Shown: positions 23,101 to 38,100 of the stretch, piece after piece | Numbering within the stretch: position 1 is the stretch's first letter | How the letters are laid out: each line of letters opens with the position of its first letter | Assembly (NCBI RefSeq): GCF_964355755.1 | Contig: NC_092674.1 | Coordinates: forward strand, 13,895,001-13,959,000 | Direction: 5' to 3' | DNA: 64,000 bases | From: Antedon mediterranea | Taxonomy: Eukaryota; Echinodermata; Crinoidea; Comatulida; Antedonidae | The notes under the pieces: model-generated | Seen by the model: the letters and a program-made list of their open reading frames with translations, nothing else | The model's database searches: none | What the model was told of the DNA's origin: nothing | Program-made: the position numbers and the translations under genes

Positions 23101-26100
23101 TAATTTCATGGCCCAAGCATCGAGCATGTTATAAGACACTTCATATTTATCATCTGGATTATCTTGTTTAAAATGATCGATTTCTGCCATGGTAAACTCA
23201 AGATTTACTGCTAGTTGTTCCCAATTAATGACATGTATGGCTATGTTGATTAATTCTTTGGTTGTTATATCTAAATAAAATAAGATATTCTCATAATTTG
23301 TAAAACATTCAATGCGAAAGGGGATACATATAACACAGTGTTCACAGCTTCAGCATGTCTAGTAAGATGGTTGTCTCCAAATCACTGTGCACATGGCTTA
23401 ATTGAATCTTTGCTGAAATATTTTCAGGAAACAAACAACTTTGCTACTGACAATTGGCAAACACGCTTTCATTTAAAAAAAAAACGTAACACACACACAA
23501 ACCCCACACATTTCAGCCAAACCTCTAATACGAAAAGGCCAAGCAAATCAGTGTAAACTGTACTTCTAGTATAGTATAAAAATTTTTGAAGAATATTCAT
23601 ACCTGATGATGTGATATCTATGAATGGTAAAGGTCCACCTAAAAAAGTAAAATACATTAGTAAAAAAAAGTTAATTTTGAAAGGTGTTACAACTGCTAAC
23701 AACAGCTAATGACGAAACACCCGTTAATGTAGAACAATACAACGCTAATGTAGTTAAACCACCAGCTAATATAGAAACACCAACACCTTATGTATAAATA
23801 GAAATCAACACCAGCTAATGCAGAAATGGTCAACAGCTTATGTAGTACTGATATTTCCTCCCAGCTTATGTAGTTACTATCGCCAGCTAATGTAGAAAAT
23901 GTTGTATATTTTACAAAAATGTCATCATGTGCAAATGCATCGATCTTTACTTAGCTACAGTATTTTAACTTCTCGTAAGCAACCAACTTTCTAAACGATC
24001 ACACATGGTAAGCAACCATCTCTGTTAAAGGACCGCTTTCATAATCGACCACCTCACGTAAAGGATCATCTCATCTCATAATGGACCGCTTCACATAATC
24101 GACCACAATCGACTACAACTCTTACTGACCACACATTTTGTAAGTGACCACCAGGTGTCTACATTAGCGGTTGTAACAAAGGGTTTGAAGGTTTTAATTT
24201 TAAAATTAAAAAAAAAGATTTATTAAAACTTGCAAAAAGGGCAATGCTTTTTATCATTAATAATCAATAGTCTGTTTTATTTTACTTGGTTTTATTTTAC
24301 TTTACTTTATAATATTACCAAAATATAGACATAGCGTATAATTGCATCGCAAAATGGAAGATAAAAATGATAAAATACAAAAATAACTTCATAACCTAAA
24401 CTATTAAAAAACTTCAGACAAAAAGCAAGAGAATTATACATGCATAGAAGGATATACTATGATTTAAGCAATCTAGGAAATCTGCAAATAAATCTATTGA
24501 GTTTAAAAACTTGATATTCCATGGGGAGGTTTCTAGTTGAATAGGCTTGTCTAATTAAATTCATCTAAGATGTAAATATTTGATTAAGGGGTATAGTAAA
24601 CAAGGCCAACAGCCATTAAGTCGCGTGTTACAATGCATAGTGATACCGGACCGACAGACAGACCGACAGATAGACCAACAGACAGACCGACCGACATAGT
24701 GAACTATACTGACCGACATAGTGAACTATACTGACCGAAATTACTGAACATGTTTAAAAATGTTGAAATGTTTAAAAACATTTATATTTTTTTTAATTTA
24801 CACGTGCGTAGCCTGTCACTTTTGACGTGCTCGTATAACGTAATTTCGAGTTGAAAAGTAAGTCAAGAAAACAGAAATCGGGCAAAAAGAGTGTGCAATA
24901 ACATTTTAACGCGCAGTGCGCGCGCAAAAATATGCGCACTCATGGCAATTTTGTAAACGCTTAATATTTCCTGAAACGTACTCTTATTTCATCGAAAATA
25001 AATTTTTGAAAATGTTAAGCGCGCGTACGCATGCGTTACATGCGCTACGCACGTAATTGTTTTGCCATATGATGATTTATGCCCTGAAATTTATGAGTAC
25101 CAAATTTTATTTAATTGTGATTCATGGTTGTGAAGATATGATTACAAACGTGATTTCGTTAAATCGTGCGTAGACCGCTTAATTTTCTATTGCGCACCGT
25201 GAAAACATAACCACATCGATTCCTGGCCATAAAGAATATACTGTGATTAAACTGATATCAAGATAAGGTCAGAAAGCGATAAAACGCATAGTGATACCGG
25301 ACCGACAGACAGACAGACCGATCAACCGACCGACATAGTGAACTATAGAGTCGCGTCCACGCGACTAAAAACAAAACCAAAACTAGAATTTAATTCGTCA
25401 CTTTGACGAATTATATGTGATCATTTTTATCATTTTATTGACATTAATATTTTTAAACATGCACGTATGTTAACATACAATCGAAAATTGTTGATGTATG
25501 CCATCCTATTATACGCTTATAGTGCTTAGTTGTGTCTATTATATGCCATATACATTATGTACAGTATATACTGTATATCTATATACAGTGTAGCATTGGT
25601 GAAATTATGGACACATCATGTTCTAATATTTTGGCACTGATGACATCATCAAAATAAACTTGTGGATAACAATATCGAAAGAAAATGAATTGATCGTTGA
25701 TTTAATAATGTTTGCAGATGATACGAATATGTTTTTACAACACAATGATATCGTCACTGCCTTTACAATAATGCCAAATGAACTAAATAAAATTGAGAAA
25801 TGGTGTAAAACTAATATATTAACTATTAATACAACCAAGACTACGTATATGTTATTTAGTGGAAAGAATACCAACATTGACAGATCCCAATTTGCACTTT
25901 CAATACATTTTTTCAATAGACAGAGTGACATATACTACATTTCTCGGTGTCATCATTGATGAAAAACTGAACTTTAGACACCATACAAATGCAGTTTCTT
26001 GTAAAGCATCCTCAATAATTGGTGCCATGTATCAAATAAAAAATGTAGTATCAACTGTAGTGTTACTTACCATATACAAGACACTTATATTACCAATGTT

Positions 26101-29100
26101 GACATTATGGTATTATTGTATGGGGTGTTTGAAACAAAGAAAATATGGACCGCCTTCTTTTGCTTCAGAAAAAAGCTCTTAGGATCATTTGTAAGGTAGA
26201 CTATCATCATCCCTCTTCTCAGCTCTTTTTTTGAAAACGGGCACATTTAATGTACTTGATTTTTATAAAAACAGTGTTTTAAATGTTATGTTTAAATACC
26301 AAAAAGGACAACTTCCAAAATGTTTCAATTCTTTATTTAGTTTATTTGATAATTATCATACATATAGCACTCGAAATAAAGACAATTATTGTATACAATT
26401 AAAATCAACTAATATGGGTCAGCAAAGTATAACAAATAGAGGACCTAAGCTATAGAATCAACTCATAAGAAATATAAGAGAGAGTAAAAATATATCAAAA
26501 TTTAAAAAACTATTACTAAAAAAATGCATTAATAGTTATAAAGAAACAATATATCCTTGTGATGACAACATTTGTAAATATGTCTAACTTAGACATATAT
26601 AACATATTCATCATCGTGTATCTTTATCGTTTCAAATTAATTAATTACATTTGCGTATATATTCTGTGACTGTGATGTGTATATATATATTATAGTACGT
26701 TGTATTTTCCTTAATAATTTAGTTACTTATTGAAAACATTTTTGTAATATATTTGTGAATTTATATTTTAAGTTAGGGTGGCACAGATAAAAAGCTTTGC
26801 TTGCTTGTGGTTATCCTGTTTTTCACACTTTATTGTACTTTAGTTTCTTTATTTGATATATGAATGTTGTGTGAAAAATAAAAGAATCAACCAATCAATC
26901 AATCAATCAATTCAGAAGAGCTGTAAGGTATTCAAATATACGTTGTAGGTGAAATTACGTAACCACCGTTATTCAAATTTTAATACGTGATGACGTTTAA
27001 AAATGAAAATATTGGCAATTCATGAGTAACATAATTGGTTGAGGTAGAAGATATTAAAATTTAAAAAGAAAATCGATCACAGATAAGCGAGTTGCGCTCT
27101 GTTGAATATGGTGGTCTATGACAAAAGAGGTAAAAACCCTATTTTTAAAATTCATGTGGCCAAATGATGACGTCGTAATGTGTATATACATTTATATCTA
27201 CAACTCATTGGCTTCCATAATAATTACAAAAAAAATGGGGGTCACCTTCCATTTGGAAGAGTTATATTCATTTTAAAAGGCCATATTTTTTACCATTTTT
27301 AGCACTTTTGTACAATTAATGTGCGCATTTTGTCATTTTTAACGTGCTCGTATATAACTATTTTAAGTCGAAATGGACTCAAATTTGGTGAATGTACTAA
27401 GGAAGATGAGTAGAATGCAATTTTTACCAAAAATTTGTATTTTTTACGCTTCATATGTACGTATCTTATAATAGGACTGACAATTACTACTTGATAAAAG
27501 AATCCATGATCATTAAGATTTAATTACGTCTAGTTTCTTTAACAAGCAATCACAATATTTATTTTGTTCATTATTACTTTTCCAAGCTTTGTTTTAAGTT
27601 TTCATAGTACTTACCTTTCAGAATGTTAATGATTTCTTTTTTCTGATCTTTATCATATTTAGCACAACTGTTTTCATTATAGCAATCCAAGGCAGATTTT
27701 CCCTCCTAACAATCAAAGGTTATAAATGTCATGTTATTATATGATTACAAAATATGTTATACTAAGCAGTCCTAAACATATTACAAATTTGTGCTTAAAA
27801 TGTCACATAATTTGCAAGACCATAACCCCCTTGTCTTTTTTCTCCATCATATAAATGTAATTTTTATCTTGCTGTACCTACCTCTACCTACATTACATTT
27901 TGTGTCATAGCTTAATTACACTGCATAGTAAGTGAATGTGCATTTGATGTATAATAAGTATACACCTAACTTCCCATGGTTGAATGCCTAATTCGAATCC
28001 CAGAATATTTTTTTTTTGTGCGGGTTATGACCGATTTCTTTTTAAACTAGAACTCTGTCGGGTCAAGATCATTGGTGTTGCAAAGTTTTTCACATAAAAC
28101 ATAACCAACAACAAACAAATATACAGGGGCGGTAAAAAGTTAACTATAATGAAGTAAAACAATTAATGACATTCCTGAAATTTGATTACTGAGCTATTGA
28201 GCTTTGACCAAATTTTTACACAAATTTTTAATTACAAAAAAAAAAAAGTAAGAATTAGATGTAGCAGGCCTTTGACACTAAGTTCTGATTAACTATCTCT
28301 CAATATTTATTAGTTACAGTAGAAAAGCATAAACAAATCCTCAGACAACATTTGAATTGACAAACAAACAAAACCAACAAGCAAACAAACAACATGCATA
28401 CAGGGGTGAAAACGTGACCTCCTAGACAGACGGAATAAAAGTGTTCATCTTAAGCATTGTCAGACAAATTGTCTTAAAAATGTATTGATTAGAATTGGTT
28501 AAGCAAATGTAGATTAGATTAACTGAACATTTTGACCACAAAAATCATTCTGCTTTAAATTTAAAGCTTACAAATCTTTGACACTGTACATCCGGCTGAA
28601 ATAAATTATTTTGTTAATATTTATATATAATGAGCAACTGAGAGGATACATTTAATATCAAATAATATGTCAACAACTAAAATTTAAAGAAATATAGAAC
28701 AAATACTTAATGTACTTTCATTATTTATTATCTGTATTTAATTATGTATAATACTTCAGTTTACAGTTTTGTAAAATATGAGAAAAATAGCAATAAAGGA
28801 CGCATGGTTATGTTTATTTGTGATTATAAACAATTCAATTTAGATTTACACTTTAACAATACAATTTGAATACTGTAATGAAAAAAATAAATATTAATCA
28901 CTATAACATTTGTTTGGGAGTATCATTTTCATTTTAATATATCTGTAATTAATCATTCTTTCAAACAAATATACAGGTACATGGTGGATGGTCAATAGAT
29001 TGCTCGATGATTAGACAAGAAGAAACTAGCCTGAAATTGTCAATGATAAGAATAAACCTTTTTCATTATATAACGTAAAAAAAAAGAATAGAACATCTAT

Positions 29101-32100
29101 ATTATTAACATAATTTCATTACAGTACTTAATAACAAGCTTACCTTGTTTTTATTGTAAATGTCCATACTTCCTTCCTGTATGAAGAACACAAAAATATT
29201 CTTGTGTTCTTCATATTGAATATTTGCTCGAGCACATACTTGCATAGCATTGTCTCCATTCTAGTAAAAAGTGAAAAAATAAGTGCACCAGCTGTACTGC
29301 ATATATTTTAAATAAGTTTAACAAAAATAATTAATGGCACCACCAACATATTAAAGTAGTGTAGAGGATATAATAGTGATAGACATTGAAAAGGATAGAA
29401 CAATTTTTAGGCTCTGGGACACTAATAATCTGGGATACACAACAGTCCAGGAACTAATGGGTTCAAGTCAAGAATTATTTGGGAATGTATTCACGAGTGT
29501 TTGCAATGCACTCAGCATAGAACAATTACATCAGAATAGGACAAAAAATACTTACTTTACTTGTACATCAAAATATGAAATGAAATGTATAAGTATCCAT
29601 GACCAGCTCTATAATTGGGGACGGTTGAGCTAAGACAATTTTGAAAACTAGAGCTGCAGGTCTTCAAAAACTACATTTTTAAATAAATAAAAATTCAGGC
29701 CTAGAGGCCTTAAAAAGTGACCAAAATTTTACCTTTTATTTTGAAGGGAATACGTCCGCAAGCGTAGACCATTTCCCTTCGGGGAAATCAGATTATTTCC
29801 CAGATGTGAATTTCGATGTACGATGAGCAGTTCATGAAATACAGGACATTGGAAATTTTTTAGTGAGCCTACAGCGAAACGTCTATTTTAGGTATCCCAC
29901 GGTACAGAGGGTTAATCGTAATTTTAAAAATTTAACATACGAACAATAGATCGCCAACATAATTCGTACCCTTTTGCTGTATAGCGTTCGTCGATTTACA
30001 TCACATCACGACGTAACGCTTTGGAAATGTTCGCCTGGAAACTACAGTACATACTGGTCCCTGGATGGAACATGATATCACGTGTAAACCGCAATTGGCC
30101 GGGCCGCGAAATTTTCTTTACTCGACAGATAAGGCAGAAATCATGAATAATTCATTCAATAATTGCAAGATAGCTGATCTACTTCCTAAATATACTAAAC
30201 CTAAAGCCGATTTTCCACTAGGCGAATTTGTTCACGCGAATCGAAAGCGTCATACTCTGCGCATGCGTATTCGAGTTTCTGTCTGTCATACTCCCTTCTG
30301 TGACGAATTCTATTTCCTTAATTTTTCGCTGCAGCGAAATTTACTAGTTCGAATTGTTTCTACTTTTTGCGAAGCGAAATATTGCGCAACCAATCAGAGC
30401 TCAGGAAATGAGTTATGACGCTTTCATGAGCAGTCATGCGAATCGAAATGCTCAGCAACCACGCGAGGAACATGAACGTCGCAGATATTCGCTCATGTAG
30501 TGGAAAGAGAGTAGGCGATTTTTTTCTCTTCGAAACGTTAGATTCGCGCGAACAAATTCGCCTAGTGGAAAATCGGCTTAACCCCCTAAATAATCTCTCT
30601 CAACTATTAAAAAAAAACATGTTCTTGAAAGACCTCGAACCGAGGGCTCCAGCGTAATAGGTTAAAGCTTTTACCACTAGACCAAACATTTCGGTTGGCA
30701 AACGCTGTTTACACAAATTATTTAATATCTCTGCATGCTTATATAGCGCCCTCTCTAATGTGGCATATTATGTCATAATTATTCTAATGAATTATTCATG
30801 ATTTCTGCCTTATCTGACGAGTAAAGAAAATTTTGCGGCCGGGCCTAATGCAGTGCGTACATACCGTATATTTCGGTGTATAAGTCGCACCTGTGTATAA
30901 GACGCACCCCCAACTGAGAGTAAAATATCGGTATTTTTTATATCGTCGATGTATAAGACGCACCTTATATTTCATCAAAAAAATGTTTTTTTAAATTGTA
31001 ATCAATATTATTGTAATAATATATTTTGTTATATCTACAACGGCGTCCTTTATTTAGGTTTTTTCTTACCTAGGCTCGGCCGCGCCCAGCCTCAACAAGT
31101 TCTTTCTAACTTGTTATTCATGAGTTTCGCCGCAACATCGAGTGCATGACCGTGTGTGTAACACGCACGTGTGTGGGCTAGTGTAATATAATGTTGCGTT
31201 GTTGAGGTACTAATGAAGACTCTTACTCGCTTGACTGTCGTAACACATATATTATTTATTCAGTATAATACTTCAGTACAATATACAACTATAAGTATAG
31301 ATAAGGAACGGACAATCAATGATGCTGTCAGTGAGGTGTGAAGTGTGTAGGTCTGCTTCTGAAGAAGTGGCTGTGAGGTGTGTCTGGGCCCTTCTGAAAC
31401 TTGGGAGTATATTGGCTCAGTTCATTTGCATATGTCACTACGTAATATTAGAGGGTAACGATTGGTCCTAAGTTGATCCAGGGGTGTTTAAGTGGGAGTG
31501 ATTAACGGTATAATAAGGTATTTCTGTGATGGATGACACTGTCAAATCTGTACTTAAATAGTGTCAGTCACTCCTGGTTTAACGATGGGAAAAGTCACAA
31601 AGTTAAGCTAAGTGTTTTCTTTAGGGATTCTATTATAAACTAAATGGTCATTAAAACATCTGGACAAACTCTCCTCTGGACTTTCTGGGTCAAGTTTGTG
31701 AACCTATTTGAATTCCGATACAAAGGTCAATTTCTTAAATATAAAAGTATTTCGTTATATTACACTAGCCTCGCTCGATCATTTCGAGAGGGCGCACGTT
31801 TTCACGGACAATCTTATTCGATTAGTATCTATGTATCCGAGAAGTGTGTACGCTAGGTCCATGCTATAATCACCTGGAGAATATACTAGTCGAATACCGT
31901 ACACCATGTGCCACCAAAAGAAGGGCTTGCGCTTGGGGTACGGCGATCGTGCGTATAACTACTGTATAAATAAATACTATTCCAATCGTACGACGTAAAC
32001 GTTTACAAATGAAATTTTATCGGAGCGCCATAATGAACAAATCTTTTCATCATATTTAGTATAACATCATGCTAAAATGACTTGAAAACTATGCCTAGGC

Positions 32101-35100
32101 AGAAGCAGGTTGCCGTTACGTTAGTTAAGCCCCTTTCTCACAGAGTTGTGTGCCAGGAATATTGCGGGAATATACCATTACCATGCCGGTATGGTTTTCT
32201 GTGAGAACGGGTCGTCTTGGCATCATGCAGGCACCATGCCGGCATCGACATGACCTGCTTTAGACCTAGTAATATTCTAGGGATATTCCCCGCAATGCCA
32301 GACGGGCATTCTGTGAGAACGTATTGCCGTTATATTCCGGGGTTCCCCGTCGAGGCTTTGACACCTTGCGCAGTCAAGTGTATCACTTTGGCGCCTATTC
32401 AATTCAATTAACAATAATAATGTCGAACTGGAGGGATAATGAGATAAGAGAGCTGCTTAAAATAAGGGGACAAGAAGAAATTTGTAGCATAATCTATATA
32501 GGCCGCTAGGCTAGGCCAGCCATAGCTCTTTGTTTGTTGGTGCCTGACCTTTCGTCGCCTTGTAAATTGTAGGCCTACGGCCTTCTAAGGTGTTTTACAG
32601 ATTGCCGATGACGGCAAATTAATTGCTATACCTGTATAATATATGCACAATATACTGTACATAGCATGTATTGCATAAATATGCTATAAAGGAAGATAAT
32701 AATCTGTAACTTAACATTCGCCGCCATATCATCGCTAGACAAAAATAATAACAATAAAGGACGCCCTCAATAATTATTTTGTCAGAGACTTTTTATTGGC
32801 CGAATATGCCCGACTCCTTTCTCACAGAAAGCCGGTATATACCGGTTATATTTCTTGCACGATAGTCCGATGAGAATGGGTATATGCCGGTAACGATACC
32901 GGCACGACGCCAGCACTGTACCGGTAGCGAAATTTTCTTTACTCGACAGATAAGGCAGAAATCATGAATAATTCATTCAATAATTGCAAGATAGCTGATC
33001 TACTTCCTAAATATACTAAACCTAAAGCCGATTTTCCACTAGGCGAATTTGTTCACGCGAATCGAAAGCGTCATACTCTGCGCATGCGTATTCGAGTTTC
33101 TGTCTGTCATACTCCCTTCTGTGACGAATTCTATTTCCTTAATTTTTCGCTGCAGCGAAATTTACTAGTTCGAATTGTTTCTACTTTTTGCGAAGCGAAA
33201 TATTGCGCAACCAATCAGAGCTCAGGAAATGAGTTATGACGCTTTCATGAGCAGTCATGCGAATCGAAATGCTCAGCAACCACGCGAGGAACATGAACGT
33301 CGCAGATATTCGCTCATGTAGTGGAAAGAGAGTAGGCGATTTTTTTCTCTTCGAAACGTTAGATTCGCGCGAACAAATTCGCCTAGTGGAAAATCGGCTT
33401 AACCCCCTAAATAATCTCTCTCAACTATTAAAAAAAAACATGTTCTTGAAAGACCTCGAACCGAGGGCTCCAGCGTAATAGGTTAAAGCTTTTACCACTA
33501 GACCAAACATTTCGGTTGGCAAACGCTGTTTACACAAATTATTTAATATCTCTGCATGCTTATATAGCGCCCTCTCTAATGTGGCATATTATGTCATAAT
33601 TATTCTAATGAATTATTCATGATTTCTGCCTTATCTGACGAGTAAAGAAAATTTTGCGTACCGGTATATTGCAGGCACATCTGTGAGAAAGGGGCTTTAG
33701 TTACTGTAGCTAGGCCTAGCCTACTCAGGCCTAGCAAACGAGGTGACGATAGCCTAGGCCTATGTATAATACAGAGACCAGAGACCAGAGACCCTGAGAC
33801 CCCCCACTAAAACGTCTCAATATTACGTAATATAGGGGGTCTCTGTTTTCGAGTTTTTCTCGAAAACAGAGACCCCACTAAAACGTCTCAATATTAAGTC
33901 AATATTATGTTATATAGGGGGTCTCTGTTTTCGAGAAAAACTCGATAACAGAGACCCCCACTAAAACGTCTCATTATATTGGGGGTCTCTTTTTTCGAGA
34001 TAACTGATAAACTGATAAAAATACTTTATTGCAACTTTTGGGTTGAATTATACAAAAATATATACTTATACTTAAATGAAAAAATATATCAAATCCATCA
34101 ACGATATAAATCAAATAACACAAAAACATCGAACAACAGACAAACTGAAGTCAAGTCAGGGAACGAAGCGACTGTGCAGGGATATATATGTATGCTTACC
34201 ACTTGTGAAAGAGACCAAAGTTTACAATAAAATTTTTTGATCGTTCCGTTTTTATTTTTGGAATGCAAAATTCTTTAACTTGTCTTAAATTGTATCTAGA
34301 TTTGGGCGCTTTTGGAAGAAGGTGATGTAGTCTATGGGAAGGGTTTTTAAGTTTCTGATAGTAATCCTTGCACAGTCTAGTTCGACGTTCACATAGCACA
34401 GGCACATTACATTGAGCCATTGCTTTGTTGTAACTGAGCTCTGGGAACGTGATTCTAAGCGCCCTTCGTTGGATACTTTCCAGTTGGTCAGACTGCAATT
34501 TAGTTAAGCACGTTCCCCAAACGGGGACGGCGTATTCTAGTACAGGTCTGATAACACAACAATAGAAATAGCATAAGGCTTGGGCGTCTAGACCTGACCG
34601 GCGCAATTGTTTAAGGAAATATAACCGTGAGTTTGATTTAGCTATCAAAGACTCAATATGGGGTTGCCATGATAAATTGTCACATATAATAATTCCAAGG
34701 AGCTTAGTACGGCAAACCTGGTTAACACTACATTTATTAATAATTAGAGGATTAAATATCGACTTGTTTTTCTTACAACTCACAATTAATTCACATGTTT
34801 TTTTAGCATTGAGGGTCATATGGTTAAGCCGAGTCCATGCAAGGGCCGAGTTAGCTATATTTTGCAAGTTACTATTGGACAGTTTAGACACCCTTTCGAA
34901 TACAGTAGTATCATCCATAAATTTAACACATGGTTTACCATTTAAAAGGTCATTGATAAAAATAATAAACATAATAGGGCCAATCCACGACCCCTGGGGT
35001 ATGCCTCCGTTTGGCGATAGCCATTCAGAAAGACTATCACCAATTTTAACACGTTGTTGTCGGTTATACAGGAAGGCATTAACCCATCGGATCAGGTGAC

Positions 35101-38100
35101 TATCAACCCCCAGCGCAATGAGTTTGTTTAAGAGAATGTTGTGGTCGATCAAATCGTAGGCCTTTTTAAAATCCAATAATAAAACTCTAACCTCTTAGAG
35201 ACCCCCTAATATAATCCCTGTTTATTAAGAGTGAGTGTGTAATACCTACCAAGCTTGGTCACAAATTATTAACACCCAACTTTTATCGCAAAAACCGTGA
35301 ATTTATGTTTATTTATTTATCAATTTATTTTATTTTAATTCATTTCTTTTTTAAGGCTCGCGCGCCCAACACAATATATTTGTCTTCATCCTCCAGTCTG
35401 CCTCAAAGTCGTACCTCATATCATTTTGTTATTGCATTGTACGTTATTATCTTTTATGCTTGTAAATAAATGTTACGAAACTAGTGTCAGCTTTTTAAAT
35501 AATCTCCCGCTTTTTAGCTTCTAAAAGGCACAGCATGCATTTATACATCTTACTTCTAGGACGTCGACCTTGTATTCCAAAATGACAGTCTTTTTACACG
35601 CGTTCAAGAATTCATCAATCTCTTCTTATCGTTGCGGCATGTTCTTTGATCGGCATATCAGTTACCGTTTATTACTGATACATCATTCTTGAGACGTTTT
35701 AGTGGGGACTCCACCCCCACTAAAACGTCTAAATAATACATTATATAGGGGGCCTCTGTTTTCGAGCTTTTCTCGAAAATAGAGACCCCCTATATAATGT
35801 AATATTGAGACGGTTTAGTGGGGGTGTCTGTTAAACAGAGACCCCCTATATAACGTATTATTTAGACGTTTTAGTGGGGGGGGGGGGTGTCTCGGGTCTC
35901 GATGTCTCTGTTTTCGAGACACCCGCATCACAACAGACTGAATCGAAAAGGACGACGTGGTAAGAAAATTACTTTTCAATTATAATATTATGTATTATGT
36001 TGTTAACTTGCTCATGAACGCTCTTACACCTCTGGGACGAGTATCGCGCAGGCCAACGATCGGAGGAGAGATCGCTCCTTATGCTGGATCGCGCGTTATA
36101 TCAAATGATGTTCGCGATTTGTAGATGAGATAGATGTAAATATTGCTAATAAATAAAAGATTAAATAAATAGATAAATTAAATAACGTCTGTAGATGTAA
36201 ATCGAGGTAAACATTGTTAATAAATAAAATATTAAATACATAGATAAATTAAATAACGTTTGTAGATGTAAATAAAAAGGTTTCAATATTCAATTTGAAT
36301 GATGAATGTAAACATTTGTATATGCGTTTTTGTTTTAAAAATAAAAGGATTGAATTGAAAAACAGTGTGAAACGAGTTTGTTTTGCATTAAATTAACGTA
36401 TCTATGTTTTGTTTTTAAATATATGTAAATAATTGTGTATATGTTTTTGTTTTGAAAATAAAAAGATTGAATGACCATTGACAAAAGTGTAAAGTGAGTT
36501 TGTATGTTATTTTTCCCGTCAGAAACAAATAGAATATTTACAAAATATATCAAAATATAATGCTTATAAAAACATTTAAAAAAAAGTTAAACTAATATTA
36601 TTAACATATTGTTTTTACAATATTTATTTAAATATAATGATTATTATATAAAATCATTTTTAAATAAACACCTAAAAAACAATAGAGACTACACTTCGAT
36701 CTTTATTTAGAGCTTACAGTGTACAGTACTGCATTGAGCGGCGTTCCATAGAAATCGCCGGAAGTTCGATTTACCGGAAGCGCGACCGAAATGAAACGCG
36801 ACCGAGATGATCCGATACCTAATCGGTGTGGTGAGGCATTTATGTTCGGTGTATAAGACGCACCCTTAATTTAGAGGTCAAATTTGCGTGTCAAAAGTGC
36901 GACTTATACACCGAAATATACGGTATATTGTGAATTAGATCGCTGGCAATAATGCATGCATATAAAGTGTAATAGCCCTCCGACGTACTAACAACAATGG
37001 GACGTCGTGGTTTTCTAGGCGCTGAAGCTACGAAGTGAACACGAATAATTTTTACTGTATAATATTCCCCGACGAAAGTACTCGCGTTCCCCGCTAGGCT
37101 CCCCGACGAAGGGGCTTCCCCCGTAGATTATTCACAACTTACTTTGTTTTTGCGATTTAAATCAGCATGCTGGGCTAATGCTATACAGCTTGCAGTTTGA
37201 CCTACGCTAGCAGCTAACAAGAGTGGTGTATTTCCATCCTAAAAATAGAATATAATATTTCATACAATATTACAAACTTCTTAGCAATGAGGAGGCATGG
37301 TTATTAATGTGTTTAATTTGTTTAAACACATTAATACTAACTATTCATATATCTTTTTAAATCATTTTTTTAAATTCAGTCATGATTTTAACTTTTCATA
37401 AATAAAAGTTTACCCAGTGAAGATATACACTGATCCATTCCATATTCTTTCAAAAACAAACATCCATATTTTTATTGTTTTTTCCTGTGCAAACATGGTT
37501 TTATATTGCTATCTATACATGTTGGTACTGTATTACTAAAAAAATTGAATATATATTGTTATAGTAGTATAAATAATCAAAATACAACTAGTATGACCAC
37601 ATTCTAAAACTTCTGATGAAGTTTTATAAATTTCTCTAAATAAATCAATGATTGAAATGATAAAATAATGGCATTTCAACAAAGTATTACATAGGCTGTG
37701 TACATCATAAGTTAACAGTTTTTAGTCTGACTGAGCTTTATATCTCCATGATTTGGTAGACTGTGTTTGTATTGTTTTGTGTTTGTATCTGTGTATTTGT
37801 GTTTGAACAGCAATTAACATTAATAAAATATAATATAAATACAATTGAAAGTTTTCAATGTAAATTATTTTAATTAAGATAATTTACATTGTCAGATCTC
37901 ACTCTGAATACATTTAACTCGATTTCACATTAAAAGTTAGAGTGTGGTAAGACCTTAAACAAACAATAAATTAATAGGACACATTATAACAATATTTTAT
38001 AAAAAAACTCATTACAATCAAGCATTCAAGCAGAGAAATATTATTGAAAAAGGTTTTCATAACATTGCAGAAGTAATTAATTTTCTCCCTGGTCATCTTA

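Larger units (their letters stand above)
30862..36925. mobile_element. Large Tc1/mariner-type inverted-repeat element carrying nested insertions
   Basis: The left end CCGTATATTTCGGTGTATAA (from 30864) is matched by the complementary end at 36923 over about 27 bp, with TA on both outer sides (30862-30863 and 36924-36925). Both ends have subterminal GTATAAGACGCACC words. A TA duplication fits the Tc1/mariner group (inference). Its present 6.06 kb is mostly later insertions: a solo LTR, MITEs and a LINE within a palindromic array. No transposase was found. Confidence 0.65.

Noticed and set aside
30065-30657. Short ORFs repeated at 32964-33478 as a conserved gene family
   Set aside because: They are identical because they lie in two copies of the same MITE; reading frames have no domain and overlap terminal inverted repeats.
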